From the NCBI RefSeq assembly GCF_030817415.1, contig NZ_JAUSZI010000002.1, positions 372,001-436,000 on the forward strand: a stretch of DNA of 64,000 nucleotides. The letters are read 5' to 3'. A program made the translations under genes and the position numbers. Shown here piece by piece: positions 1 to 7,298 of the stretch (position 1 is the first letter of the stretch; each line of letters starts with the position of its first letter). Under the pieces are notes generated by a model. That model was not told the origin of the DNA. It did not search any database and saw nothing but the letters and a program-made list of their open reading frames with translations. Source of the stretch: Streptomyces umbrinus. GTDB lineage: Bacteria; Actinomycetota; Actinomycetes; Streptomycetales; Streptomycetaceae.

Positions 1-126
1 GACTTTCCTGATGTCCTGACAGAGGTGCGCGTCGCGGTCCCCGCGGCCGACCTCCCGGCCGTTCTTGCGGCCGCCTTCGGGCGGAAGCCCGACGGAACCA
101 CCTTGGACCATCCAGGGCGTGTTTGA
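1..126 (+). CDS. 3' end of an unidentified protein (partial)
   Basis: The first 126 bases read in frame 1 as the last 41 codons of a protein, ending at a TGA at 124-126. Nearly every codon ends in G or C, as in real genes here. The tail reads LPAVLAAAFGRKPDGTTLD and ends HPGRV. I do not recognise the family; the start lies outside the window. It converges on the sigma-factor gene that ends at 192. Confidence 0.5.
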   Translation, partial: DFPDVLTEVRVAVPAADLPAVLAAAFGRKPDGTTLDHPGRV

Positions 127-191
127 GATGTGGGCTCGGTGCGGGTCGGTGCTGGTCATGATCCGATCGCTGCGGTGTTCCGGACCGTTTC

Positions 192-1130
192 TCAGCCGAT
201 CCGCCAGGGACGGAGCTTCTCGGGGTTTCGCACCGCCCAGATGTGTCTGATCCGGTCGCCCGCGAGCTCGAACGCGAACACGGTAGCGATGTCGCCGTCC
301 TGCCGTGCCACCAGGCCGGGCAGGCCGTTGACCGTGCACTCCAGGAATGTCGTGCGGTGGCCCGACACACGGGCGATCTCGGCGTAGGCATGTGCGATCT
401 GCTCACCGCCCACGATCGGGAGCAGATGGGTGACGGCCAGGCCGCCGCCGTCGGCGGTCGCGGTGGCATCGGGGTCGAGCAGGCTGATCAGGGCATCGAT
501 GTCCTTGGCCTGCCATGCCGTTCTGAACTGCCTGACGATCCTGGCCTGCCCGGCACTCGGGCCCGCCGGGGACTGCGCGGTGCGGACGCGCCGTCGGGCG
601 GACGAGGCCAGTTGGCGGCACGCCGCCGGAGTGCGGCCGACGATCTCGGCGACCTCACCGAAGGGGTAGCGGAAGACGTCGTGCAGGACGAACGCGACGC
701 GCTCGGCCGGGGCCATCGAATCGAGGACGACCAGGAACGCCATCGTCACCGACTCGTCCAGGGTGACCCGGTCGGCCGGGTCGATGTCACCGGCGCCGGA
801 GCGCCCGGTGATCCACTCCGTGGGCTCCGGCAGCGGTTCCGGGATCCAGTCGCCCACGTACGTCTCCCGCCTGGCCCGCGCCGAGCCGAGCAGGTTCAGA
901 CAGATACGGCTGGCGACCGTCATCAGCCAGGCACCGGGCGACTCGATGGCCTGCCGCTCCTGTGCGGACATGGCGTACCAGCGGGCGTAGGTCTCCTGCA
1001 CGACGTCCTCGGCGTCGGCAAGGGACCCGAGGAGTCGATAGCCGAGGTTGATCAACTGGCGCCGCTCGCTCATGATCGCGCTGAGGCCCGGATCGCTGTG
1101 GTCGTCGCCTGGCTCGGCTCTGCTCGTCAT
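192..1130 (-). CDS. ECF41-type RNA polymerase sigma factor with C-terminal SnoaL-like domain
   Basis: A 312-residue extracytoplasmic-function sigma factor. Region sigma2 is around residues 20-90 (GYRLLGSLADAEDVVQETY). Region sigma4 is around 130-190 (MAPAERVAFVLHDVF, then EVAEIVGRTPAACRQ). The last 110 or so residues form a SnoaL/NTF2-like extension, which in the ECF41 group stands in for a separate anti-sigma factor. Two group hallmarks are visible there: a DGGG motif (here DGGGLA, with Leu where Lys is usual) and the terminal NPEKLRPW, close to the family NPDKL. The ATG at 1130 follows a GAGGGAGA ribosome-binding site about 10 bases upstream. It is divergent from the SnoaL-LUD gene, and its own promoter matches the motif shared with two other genes, so autoregulation is likely. 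The inducing signal cannot be read from the sequence. Confidence 0.9.
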   Translation of the reverse strand: MTSRAEPGDDHSDPGLSAIMSERRQLINLGYRLLGSLADAEDVVQETYARWYAMSAQERQAIESPGAWLMTVASRICLNLLGSARARRETYVGDWIPEPLPEPTEWITGRSGAGDIDPADRVTLDESVTMAFLVVLDSMAPAERVAFVLHDVFRYPFGEVAEIVGRTPAACRQLASSARRRVRTAQSPAGPSAGQARIVRQFRTAWQAKDIDALISLLDPDATATADGGGLAVTHLLPIVGGEQIAHAYAEIARVSGHRTTFLECTVNGLPGLVARQDGDIATVFAFELAGDRIRHIWAVRNPEKLRPWRIG

Positions 1131-1173
1131 GGTCCGGCGGTCTCCCTCGCTCGGTTCTGTCGCCTCTACCCGT

Positions 1174-1203
1174 TACGACAGAACAGCTCGCCGGAATGTG
1201 AGG
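1174..1203 (-). promoter_or_regulatory. ECF41-type promoter of the sigma-factor gene
   Basis: Read on the minus strand: CCTCACA (1203-1197), 16 bases, then TGTCGTA (1180-1174). This resembles the TGTCACA / CGTC promoters known for ECF41 sigma factors. Transcription would start about 38 bases before the ATG at 1130. The spacing and both boxes are the same as in the divergent promoter and in the one at 13586-13615. Confidence 0.7.
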
Positions 1204-1225
1204 TCGCCGCGCCACCTCACATTCC
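1193..1225. repeat. Perfect 12-bp inverted repeat between divergent promoters
   Basis: GGAATGTGAGGT (1193-1204) and ACCTCACATTCC (1214-1225) are exact reverse complements separated by 9 bases. The arms contain the two -35 elements, so the divergent promoters are mirror copies. The similarity continues past the arms into both -10 regions, as expected if one promoter arose by inverted duplication of the other. Confidence 0.85.
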
Positions 1226-1244
1226 GCAGGGCTGCGTTGTCGTA
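1215..1244 (+). promoter_or_regulatory. ECF41-type promoter of the SnoaL-LUD gene
   Basis: CCTCACA (1215-1221), 16 bases, then TGTCGTA (1238-1244). The -10 lies 38 bases before the ATG at 1282, leaving a leader of about 30 bases that holds the AGAGGTGA ribosome-binding site. Confidence 0.7.
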
Positions 1245-1281
1245 CCGGTGAGGACGACAACAGGACCGAGAGGTGATTCCG

Positions 1282-2382
1282 ATGAACGACTTCCAGGCCA
1301 TCGCGGACCGCGTCGAGATAGAGGCGCTGCGTGGCGAGTTCACCGACACGGCGATGATGCGCGACCGACCCCGCATGGCGTCGCTGTTCACACCGGACGG
1401 CGCCCTGCGCATGCCCAACATCCCCGTCGAACTGGTCGGCCGCGAGGAGATCCGTGCCGGGGGCGAGCGGCTGCAGAGCCAGTGGGACTTCTTCGTGCAG
1501 ACCACACACCCCGGCACCATCCTGCTCGACGGCGACACCGCGACCGGCCGCGCCTACATCCAGGAACTCGCGCGCACCCTCGACGGACGCCAGGGTCTGA
1601 ACTACGCCGTCTACCACGACCGCTACCAGCGCACCGCGGAGGGCTGGAAGTTCGCCGAGCGGGTGTACGAGGTCAGGTACCTCGACACCTCCCCGCTGGC
1701 GGGTACGGCGCCCCACGCGGGGCAGGGCTCCGGGACCAACCCGGCAGACGCCACGGCCGCCCCGGCTCCGGCCGCGTCCTTCGCCGACCCGGCATCGGCC
1801 GAACGACTGGAGCGGGCAGCCGCCGCGCTGCGGGCGGCCGGCTTCGCCGCCGAGATCCTCGACGACGCCGCGGCCGCGCGCTCCCGCATCAAGGACCTGG
1901 TCCCCGAGGGCGCCAGCGTGCTCACCGGAGCCAGCGAAACCCTCCGGCTGTCCGGCATCGACGAGGACATCAACGCCGGCGGCCGGTACGACGCCATCAG
2001 GCCGCGCGTCCTGGCCATCGACCGTGCCACCGGCGCCGACGAGATCCGAAGGCTGGTCACCGGACCCGACTTCGTCGTCAACAGCGTCGCCGCGGTCACC
2101 GAGACCGGCTCGCTCGTTCTTGCCTCGGGCAGCGGCAGCCAACTCCCCGCCAACGCGGGCGGCGCCGCCAACGCGGTCTGGATCGTCGGCGCGCAGAAGG
2201 TGGTCCCCGACCTGAGCACTGCGCTGCACCGCGTCGAGGAGCACGCCCTCCCGCTGGAGAACGCGCGCGCCCAGGCGGCGTACGGGATGCCCAGCGCCGT
2301 CAACCGCCTGCTCATCCTCAACGCGGAGACCCGCCCGGGGCGCGGCACCGTGCTGCTCCTCCGAGAGGCCATAGGATACTGA
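1282..2382 (+). CDS. SnoaL-like domain fused to LUD (LutC/YkgG-type) domain protein
   Basis: 366 residues in two parts. Residues 1-135 are a SnoaL/NTF2-like domain (start MNDFQAIADRVEIEALRGE; LFTPDGALRMPNI). After an Ala/Pro-rich linker, residues 165-366 form a LUD domain (ASVLTGASETLRLSG, SVAAVTETGSLVLASG, VWIVGAQKVVPDL, C-terminal GRGTVLLLREAIGY). LUD proteins include LutC of the lactate-oxidation complex, but many actinobacterial stand-alone LUD proteins have no assigned function. I chose the ATG at 1282 because AGAGGTGA (1270-1276) lies just upstream; an in-frame GTG at 1273 lies inside that site. The gene is divergent from the ECF41 gene and has the matching promoter, so it is probably a direct sigma target. 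The fusion is unusual: both the sigma factor and its likely target carry a SnoaL-like domain. The enzymatic role is unknown. Confidence 0.85.
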   Translation: MNDFQAIADRVEIEALRGEFTDTAMMRDRPRMASLFTPDGALRMPNIPVELVGREEIRAGGERLQSQWDFFVQTTHPGTILLDGDTATGRAYIQELARTLDGRQGLNYAVYHDRYQRTAEGWKFAERVYEVRYLDTSPLAGTAPHAGQGSGTNPADATAAPAPAASFADPASAERLERAAAALRAAGFAAEILDDAAAARSRIKDLVPEGASVLTGASETLRLSGIDEDINAGGRYDAIRPRVLAIDRATGADEIRRLVTGPDFVVNSVAAVTETGSLVLASGSGSQLPANAGGAANAVWIVGAQKVVPDLSTALHRVEEHALPLENARAQAAYGMPSAVNRLLILNAETRPGRGTVLLLREAIGY

Positions 2383-2447
2383 CCCGCGGCCCGGGGTCGT
2401 TGGGCTCCGGACTCAGGGCGAGTCATTGACGGCGGCGACAACGCGCT

Positions 2448-2951
2448 TCAGCCGCAGTACGTGTTGCTCAACAGCGTGTTGATCCGCTTGCCGTCAGCCG
2501 TGGTCACCTTGTGGTTACCGGTGCTGAAGCGCCGGGCGGCGACCTGGTCCGGGTTGGCGACGTTTCGTTGGAGGTCGGCGCACTGGGCATCGGCCTTGGC
2601 AATGTCCTCGGGTGCGCCCAGTGCGGGGTCGATGTAGCGCAGGTTGCCTTGGACCGCGACGACGCGTGCCGCGCGAAACGCCTCGTCCACCTGGGCGCTC
2701 GCGTCCGTGGGAGGAGTCGTCGGAAGACTGTCATCGGTGGGGCGGGACGAGGTGCTCGGACTCTCGTCGGGCGTGACGTCCGGATCCGGCGACTGCGTGG
2801 CTGCCGTCGCCGACGTCCGGGGCGCGCTCGATCGGTCCTGGGCGGTCTTGTCCGTACCGTCGCTCCCGCACCCTGCCAGCAGTAGTGCTACACCGGCGGT
2901 GAGGAGCGCGACAAGGACGTCCGGGCGTCGAGTGGAAGGCATCTGGCGCAT
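2448..2951 (-). CDS. Small lipoprotein, function unknown
   Basis: 167 residues. The N-terminus has basic residues, a hydrophobic stretch (VLVALLTAGVALLLAGC) and a lipobox LLAGC near residue 28, so this is a predicted lipoprotein anchored outside the membrane. A Ser/Thr/Pro/Asp-rich linker follows (about 30-85). The compact C-terminal domain has two cysteines (AQCADLQ and the terminal NTYCG) that could form a disulfide. I chose the ATG at 2951 because GTGGAG lies 8 bases upstream and the signal starts there; longer in-frame starts add an Arg-rich segment unlike a signal peptide. The fold is not recognised. Confidence 0.65.
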   Translation of the reverse strand: MRQMPSTRRPDVLVALLTAGVALLLAGCGSDGTDKTAQDRSSAPRTSATAATQSPDPDVTPDESPSTSSRPTDDSLPTTPPTDASAQVDEAFRAARVVAVQGNLRYIDPALGAPEDIAKADAQCADLQRNVANPDQVAARRFSTGNHKVTTADGKRINTLLSNTYCG

Positions 2952-3012
2952 GGGCTCCGCTCCACGGTCAGGACCGATGGCTGTTCTGGGCGAGCTCATG
3001 GTGAAGTACGGT

Positions 3013-3032
3013 GCCCGGGACCGCTCCCGGGC
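3013..3032 (-). other. Hairpin upstream of the lipoprotein gene
   Basis: GCCCGGGA, loop CCGC, TCCCGGGC: an 8-bp perfect stem about 60 bases upstream of the lipoprotein start. It could be a regulator site or a leader hairpin; there is no T-run. Confidence 0.35.
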
Positions 3033-3270
3033 GCGAGAACTCGCACCGGCGGCCGACCGGACCGCCGGGCAGCGCGTCGGCCGCCCTACCGACAACGCCA
3101 GCCCAACTCGGCTCCCACCAGGATCAGTTGGGTCACAAGGCGTGACTCGCGGGCGGTCCGGCGGGCATCATCTGTGGGTGCACCGGGGGTACGGACACCG
3201 TCAAGGGTGTACGCACTCGACCCGCGGCAACGCGCCAGGTCTGCACGCACCCACCAATGGAGCCGTCCTC

Positions 3271-3657
3271 ATGATCGAGTCCGAGCTGAAGCGAGCCCTG
3301 CACCCCCATCTGCGCAAGGAGACGTTGAAGGTGGCCCTGTCCGGGTACCTCGGGGCCGGTTTCCGGCGTGCCGTCCTCGGGGTGACAGACCGTCGGGTGC
3401 TTCTGGTCAAGAGCGCCTACTGGTCGGTCAGCGACAAGGGGCTCCTGTGGGCGGATCCGCTCGACGAGGTGGCCCTGGGCAACAGACCCAACGAGCTGCA
3501 CATGAACGGCGCCTACACCGGCAACACGTACGTCCGCATACGCCGCGCGGACGGCAGCACGTTCCGCCTCAACCCCCGTACGAGCTTCATCGGCGGGAGT
3601 GACGACACCCGGCGCAGCGTGGAAACCCTGTACTCGTCGGTCAAGGGCCGCTTCTGA
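3271..3657 (+). CDS. Small PH-like domain protein, hypothetical
   Basis: 128 residues (start MIESELKRALHPHLRKE), soluble, without a signal peptide. Alternating short strands (RRAVLGVTDRRVLLVKS, EVALGNRPNELHM, TYVRIRRADGSTFRLNP) resemble bacterial PH-like proteins of about this size that have no known function. The ATG at 3271 has GGAG 8 bases upstream (3259-3262). It converges with the glyoxalase-fold gene ending at 3670, leaving only 12 bases between the stops. Confidence 0.65.
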   Translation: MIESELKRALHPHLRKETLKVALSGYLGAGFRRAVLGVTDRRVLLVKSAYWSVSDKGLLWADPLDEVALGNRPNELHMNGAYTGNTYVRIRRADGSTFRLNPRTSFIGGSDDTRRSVETLYSSVKGRF

Positions 3658-3669
3658 TCCCACCCCCGC

Positions 3670-4095
3670 TCAGAAGACCAACTCGCCGATGCCCAGCAGG
3701 TTTCCCTCGCTGTCACGGAACCAGGCGCCGCGTTCGCCCCGTGCGCCCTTGCTCGGGTAGTTCCCCTCGATCTCGGCGATGCCGTTCCTGGTGCGGAATC
3801 CGGGAGCGTCGACCTCCTCGAACACCACGCCACGCCGCTTGAGTTCCGATACGACTGTCTCGATGTCGTCGACCTCCAACGCCATCTGGGTGAAGGTCCC
3901 GGGCGAGGCTCCCGTCGATTGGAACACGACGAAGTCCACGCCCGCGCACCGATACAACAGCCCACCGGGCCGCTCGTCGACGGGCTCCAGACCCAGTTGC
4001 TCGGAATAGAAGCGCCGTGCCCGGTCCAGGTCCTGGGCCGGAAGCCTCGTCGCCAAACGTGCCCCGGCCAGAATGTTTCTGTCGTCTGCGTTCAT
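3670..4095 (-). CDS. VOC superfamily (glyoxalase/bleomycin-resistance fold) protein
   Basis: 141 residues with the paired beta-alpha-beta-beta-beta layout of the vicinal oxygen chelate fold: first half ARLATRLPAQDLDRARRFYS and EQLGLEP, second half TQMALEVDDIETVVSELKRR, GIAEIEGNYPSK and FRDSEGNLLGIGEL. The DSEGN turn before the final strand is typical. The substrate cannot be inferred. I chose the ATG at 4095 because GTGGAGAC abuts it; upstream in-frame starts encode a Cys/Arg-rich stretch that does not fit the fold. Confidence 0.75.
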   Translation of the reverse strand: MNADDRNILAGARLATRLPAQDLDRARRFYSEQLGLEPVDERPGGLLYRCAGVDFVVFQSTGASPGTFTQMALEVDDIETVVSELKRRGVVFEEVDAPGFRTRNGIAEIEGNYPSKGARGERGAWFRDSEGNLLGIGELVF

Positions 4096-4202
4096 GTCTC
4101 CACTGTGCCGCGAGCAGCGGTCGGACGGGCGGAGGCGACAGCTGCGAGCCATGGCGCACGCCATGTGGAACCGCGCCCGTTCGTGGTGGAGGCAGGTCTG
4201 CG

Positions 4203-5018
4203 TCAGGCGCGCACCGCGCCAACCGTACTCACCATGTCGACCAGGTCGGCGAGCGCGTTCGCGAGGGCATCGAGGCCGGGACCCGCCGGGCCGCCCGGCT
4301 CGGACATGTAGACGTCCCGCCGGATCTCGATCATCAGGGCGCTGACCCGGGGGTCGTTCCCGTAGAACTTGAGCGGGACGTACGTCCCCTCGAAGGGGCT
4401 GTTGACGCCCGTGCCGCCGAAGCCCGCGAACGCCTTCTCGGCGTGGGCCAGCAGGTCAGCCGGGGTGTGGAAGGCGTCCCGGCCCAGGCAGATGGGCGGC
4501 CGGGGACCGTCACCGTGCAGTTCGTAGGGCAGGCGCTCGGTCGGGTAGGAGTGGACGTCGATGATCACGGCCCGTCCGACTGCTTCCAGCCGCTGTGTCA
4601 CGGCGTCCGTGACGGCGGCCGCGTACGGGTGGAAGTAGCGCTCGACGAGCGACTGTCCGTCGTGGTCGGCCGGGCGGAGGTCCTCCCGGTGCGTCGTCCG
4701 GGTGTAGACCGCGCCCATCCCGACGGCCAGCATCTCCTCACGCTCGTCCGGAAACCGTTCGGGGTCGACGACCAGGCGAGACAACTGGTTGACGAACTGC
4801 CAGGGCACGGCGGCGCAGCGTTCGGCTGCCGTCGACGCGATCCGGGCCGTGTGCGAGTCGGTGATGAGGTCCAACTCCCGTTCCAGGTCGGCATCTTCGA
4901 GCAAGATGCCGCTTCGCACATCCGGCGGGATCACCCGTGAGGAGTGCGGGACGTGCAGGAGGACAGGGGAGTCCGGCGCGCCGGCCACGAGACGGTAGGA
5001 AGCCGACACGTCGTTCAT
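4203..5018 (-). CDS. N-formylglutamate amidohydrolase family protein
   Basis: 271 residues, the usual family length. Characteristic segments are LLHVPHSSRVIPPDVR near the N-terminus (metal-binding His), TDSHTARIAS, NQLSRLVVDPERFPDE, IIDVHSYPTERLP and LMIEIRRDVYM. The family hydrolyses N-formyl-L-glutamate to formate and glutamate in histidine catabolism, using Zn. No other hut genes are nearby, so a role on another N-acylated amino acid is possible. The leader contains a GAGGA box before the ATG at 5018. Confidence 0.8.
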   Translation of the reverse strand: MNDVSASYRLVAGAPDSPVLLHVPHSSRVIPPDVRSGILLEDADLERELDLITDSHTARIASTAAERCAAVPWQFVNQLSRLVVDPERFPDEREEMLAVGMGAVYTRTTHREDLRPADHDGQSLVERYFHPYAAAVTDAVTQRLEAVGRAVIIDVHSYPTERLPYELHGDGPRPPICLGRDAFHTPADLLAHAEKAFAGFGGTGVNSPFEGTYVPLKFYGNDPRVSALMIEIRRDVYMSEPGGPAGPGLDALANALADLVDMVSTVGAVRA

Positions 5019-5181
5019 TCAGGAGTCCTCGATGCGGGCGCGTGGGAGTGGCGGTGGGAGCGGGTGCGGTCGTGCGTCAGGGCAGGTGCACCCTTCCTAC
5101 TACACCAACCGGCCGAGCCGGAGGGTGCGTGGGCCGCGCGGCGGACCGGCGGGAGTGGCCAACCCTCCAGCAGGGTCCGGG

Positions 5182-5820
5182 TTACAGGCCGTCGCGGACC
5201 ATGGCGGCGACGATCTGGACGTGGCGATTGGCCCCCGTGCTGGAGAACTCGTTCTCGTAGTTCAGGCCGTAGGGCCAGAAGTGGCCGCCGCCGGTGGACA
5301 ACGTGGCACCCGAACCGTCGAACTGCTTGACGAGGGCCGTGGCCTGCGCTCCACGCCAGGTACCGCTGCCTCCGAGGGAGGACCTGCCGGAGCTCGTGCC
5401 CACGCCGATGGTGTGGGCGATCTCGTGCAGCGCGGTCCGCTCGGTCATGTAGCCGCGGTTGCCGAAGCGGATGGTTCCGTTGATGTTGCCGTCGGCCGTG
5501 GGGACGGCCGGGTCGTAGCGGACGGTGATGGTCTTGCCGAGGTCGCTCACGTTGTTGTACCGGGCCACCGCGGCGTTCAGGGCGGTCGTGATGAGGTTGT
5601 AGGCCGTCTGCTGGTCCTGGGTGGGGTTGGCGGCCCGTTCGAGGGTCCAGGTGATGGTGGCCGCCGCCATCTGTTCCTTGGGGGCCGGGGCGGCCTGGGG
5701 TGCGGCCTGCGCGACGCCGGGCCCGACCAGTAAGGCTCCCGTCAGCGCGGCTATGGCCACCTTCCTTCGCCAGGGCATGGTCGCTCGCTCGGTGGGCTCC
5801 GGGGTCTGTCGTGGGCTCAT
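5182..5820 (-). CDS. Secreted zinc-metallopeptidase-like protein (HEXXH)
   Basis: 212 residues. Signal peptide: WRRKVAIAALTGALLVGPG with a likely cleavage after AQA at about residue 40. The mature part contains HEIAHTIGVG, an HEXXHXXG zinc-binding motif like those of metzincin-type peptidases; the third ligand position is less clear (HFWPYGLNYENE lies downstream). Snapalysin-like small secreted proteases are comparable in size, but the fold here is not certain, and Streptomyces has related HEXXH proteins without proven activity. I chose the ATG at 5820 because CAGGAG lies 9 bases upstream. Confidence 0.65.
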   Translation of the reverse strand: MSPRQTPEPTERATMPWRRKVAIAALTGALLVGPGVAQAAPQAAPAPKEQMAAATITWTLERAANPTQDQQTAYNLITTALNAAVARYNNVSDLGKTITVRYDPAVPTADGNINGTIRFGNRGYMTERTALHEIAHTIGVGTSSGRSSLGGSGTWRGAQATALVKQFDGSGATLSTGGGHFWPYGLNYENEFSSTGANRHVQIVAAMVRDGL

Positions 5821-6037
5821 GGAGAAGGACTCCTGTGTGTGTGGGGGGAGGTGGAGGTTGGGCTGTCGGGGGTGCGGAGATGACGGCTTGAACGGTCCAC
5901 GCCGTGGCCGATATTTCAAGCATTGTTCGAGATCCCGATCATACGTAGTGCTGTCGGAACCTCCGCCAGTATCCAGTCGCTGACAGCGCCATCAAGTGGC
6001 CCAGCCCATCCGCCACTTCCCCGGTTTGCTACGCTCC
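5821..6037. other. Intergenic stretch upstream of the secreted peptidase and the riboswitch
   Basis: No gene is evident. It contains a purine-rich tract next to the peptidase start and a perfect palindrome CGCTGACAGCG (5978-5988). A TACGCT hexamer at 6030-6035 just before the riboswitch could be its promoter -10. Confidence 0.4.
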
Positions 6038-6160
6038 CGTCGCTGCCTGTGGGGGAAGTCCGGTGAGAGTCCGGCGCTGACCCGCAACGGTGTGCGTGGC
6101 GAACCCGTGGTTCGTCGCGTGAGCCCGATCGCCCGTAGGTGGTGCGACCCGTTGACTGCT
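6038..6160 (+). ncRNA. Cobalamin riboswitch, apparently orphaned
   Basis: The plus strand carries the conserved cobalamin aptamer core: GGGGGAAGTCCGGTGAGAG at about 6050-6069 and GGCGCTGACCCGCAACGG at about 6073-6090. A GAGCCCGATCGCCCG segment (6121-6135) matches the 3' B12-box region. Such elements normally sit before metE, nrdAB or cobalamin-transport genes and switch them off when B12 is plentiful. Here no plus-strand gene follows: from about 6216 the sequence is the tail of a decayed transposase on the other strand. The ends are approximate. Confidence 0.75.
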
Positions 6161-6215
6161 CGCCGTGGACTGCGAGAGGGGACCGCACGGCCGGTGTGTC
6201 GTACGGGCTGCCTGC

Positions 6216-6791
6216 GGCCAAGCCGTTCACTCGAGTCGATGCCCTTGCGGGCGATCCGGACGCCGATGCGCTTGCCCCATAACCATCGTCGAAGGTGGGG
6301 TACGTCGTACGCCTTGTCGGCATGCAGGCGTTGCGGCTTTGAATCGGCCGCATGGGATTCGTGTCCCATGTGGAAATGGGCCACCATCGGCTTCAGTGCC
6401 TGGCTGTCGTGAGTGTTGGCCGCGGAGAGTCCGACGCGTAGGGGCAGTCCGTTCGCGTCGGACAGGACGTGCACCTTGGAACCGGGCCTGCCCCGGTCCA
6501 CGGGGCTCGGACCTGTAAGTTCGCCCCCTTCTTAGCGCGGACATGAGCTGAGTCGAGGACCGCACGGGACAGGTCGACCAGGTCCTCCTCGTCCAGGAGC
6601 TGGAGAACTTTCTGGTGCAGTCGGCCCCAGACCCGGCGCGGGACCAGATGGCGAAGCGGCGATGCACAGTCGACTTCGACTCTCCGAAGCACGGCGGCAG
6701 GGCCCGCCAGGCGCAACCACTGACGAGCACGTGATACGTAGAGTGTCGCCACCCACAAGCCGTCGAAATTGGGCACTCTCAATTTTTTCAA
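6216..6791 (-). pseudogene. IS5-family transposase remnant, multiply frameshifted
   Basis: A DDE transposase can be pieced together from three frames. It runs through GLWVATLYV, then LVSGCAWRALPPCF and KSTVHRRFAIWSRAG, then VWGRLHQKVLQLLDEEDLV and DSAHVRAKKG, then GELTGPSPVDRGRPGSKVHV and LHADKAYDVPHLRRWL, to GVRIARKGIDSSERLGR. At least three frame breaks are needed, near YV/LVSG, RAG/VWG and KKG/GEL; the last falls in a run of five Gs (about 6525). The C-terminus normally continues past SSERLGR with the catalytic Glu region but is cut off at about 6216, against the riboswitch. No terminal inverted repeats are seen. It is an inactive remnant unless frameshifting is programmed at the G-run. 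Confidence 0.8.
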
Positions 6792-6800
6792 CCCGATGGG

Positions 6801-7049
6801 CTAACTCAGCAGCCCATCCTTGCGTTCTTCCTTCGCGGTCATTCGAGCTGAATCCCACCAAACCAGCAGTGTGACGAATAGCGCCAACACTCCCGCTACC
6901 ACAGCCAGCAGGTCGATGAGTGCCGCATCAGCCAGACCCTCGCAGGCAATGCGAACGAGGCTGTAGCCGCAGAAGAGCGTGCCAACGACCAGGCCTGCGA
7001 TGATCCACTTACGCACAGAGCGGTCCCTGCGCACCCCTGGGAGACTCAT
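6801..7049 (-). CDS. Small two-helix membrane protein, hypothetical
   Basis: 82 residues with two hydrophobic segments (WIIAGLVVGTLFCGYSLVRI and LIDLLAVVAGVLALFVTLLVW), short basic ends and a charged tail (MTAKEERKD). The ATG at 7049 overlaps the stop of the preceding minus-strand frame as ATGA, suggesting translational coupling. The family is not recognised. Confidence 0.5.
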   Translation of the reverse strand: MSLPGVRRDRSVRKWIIAGLVVGTLFCGYSLVRIACEGLADAALIDLLAVVAGVLALFVTLLVWWDSARMTAKEERKDGLLS

Positions 7050-7277
7050 AGAGCCATCATCTCCGGATCGAGGTCGCCGCACTCGCACTCAGCGGAATCG
7101 GTAGTGGTGGGGCCAATTTGGTCGCGGGCTGGGAGCTCGTCGTCGTCGGGGCATTTGCGGGTGGAGCAGCATCGCGTACAGCCCGGTTGCGCCTCTGAGA
7201 TCGTCCTGCACCACAGTGCGCGGCGCGAACTCCAGGTCACCACCGATACGAACATCAGTCGTATTACCTAAGACCAT
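7046..7277 (-). pseudogene. Possible small gene with a frame change, upstream of the membrane protein
   Basis: From an ATG at 7277 one frame reads MVLGNTTDVRIGGDLEF and soon becomes an Arg/Pro-rich, unlikely sequence. A second frame over the 3' half reads KCPDDDELPARDQIGPTTTD and ends SAECECGDLDPEMMAL, with good GC at third positions, and stops in an ATGA overlap with the next gene. Joining the two needs one frame change near 7140. This may be a frameshifted Cys-containing protein; the support is compositional only. Confidence 0.3.
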
Positions 7278-7298
7278 GTAGGACACGGTCCAAGAAGG

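Noticed and set aside
243..2429. A 728-codon open frame on the plus strand across the sigma and SnoaL-LUD genes
   Set aside because: Arg/Pro/Gly-rich shadow caused by high GC; it contradicts two well-supported divergent genes and their promoters.
3131..3165. GGGTCACA followed by CGGTCC as a fourth ECF41-type promoter
   Set aside because: The -10 does not match CGTC or TGTC at the 16-base spacing, so it falls outside the pattern of the three good sites.
6500..6540. Programmed frameshifting as proof of an active transposase
   Set aside because: Two further frame breaks and loss of the C-terminus make an active element unlikely.
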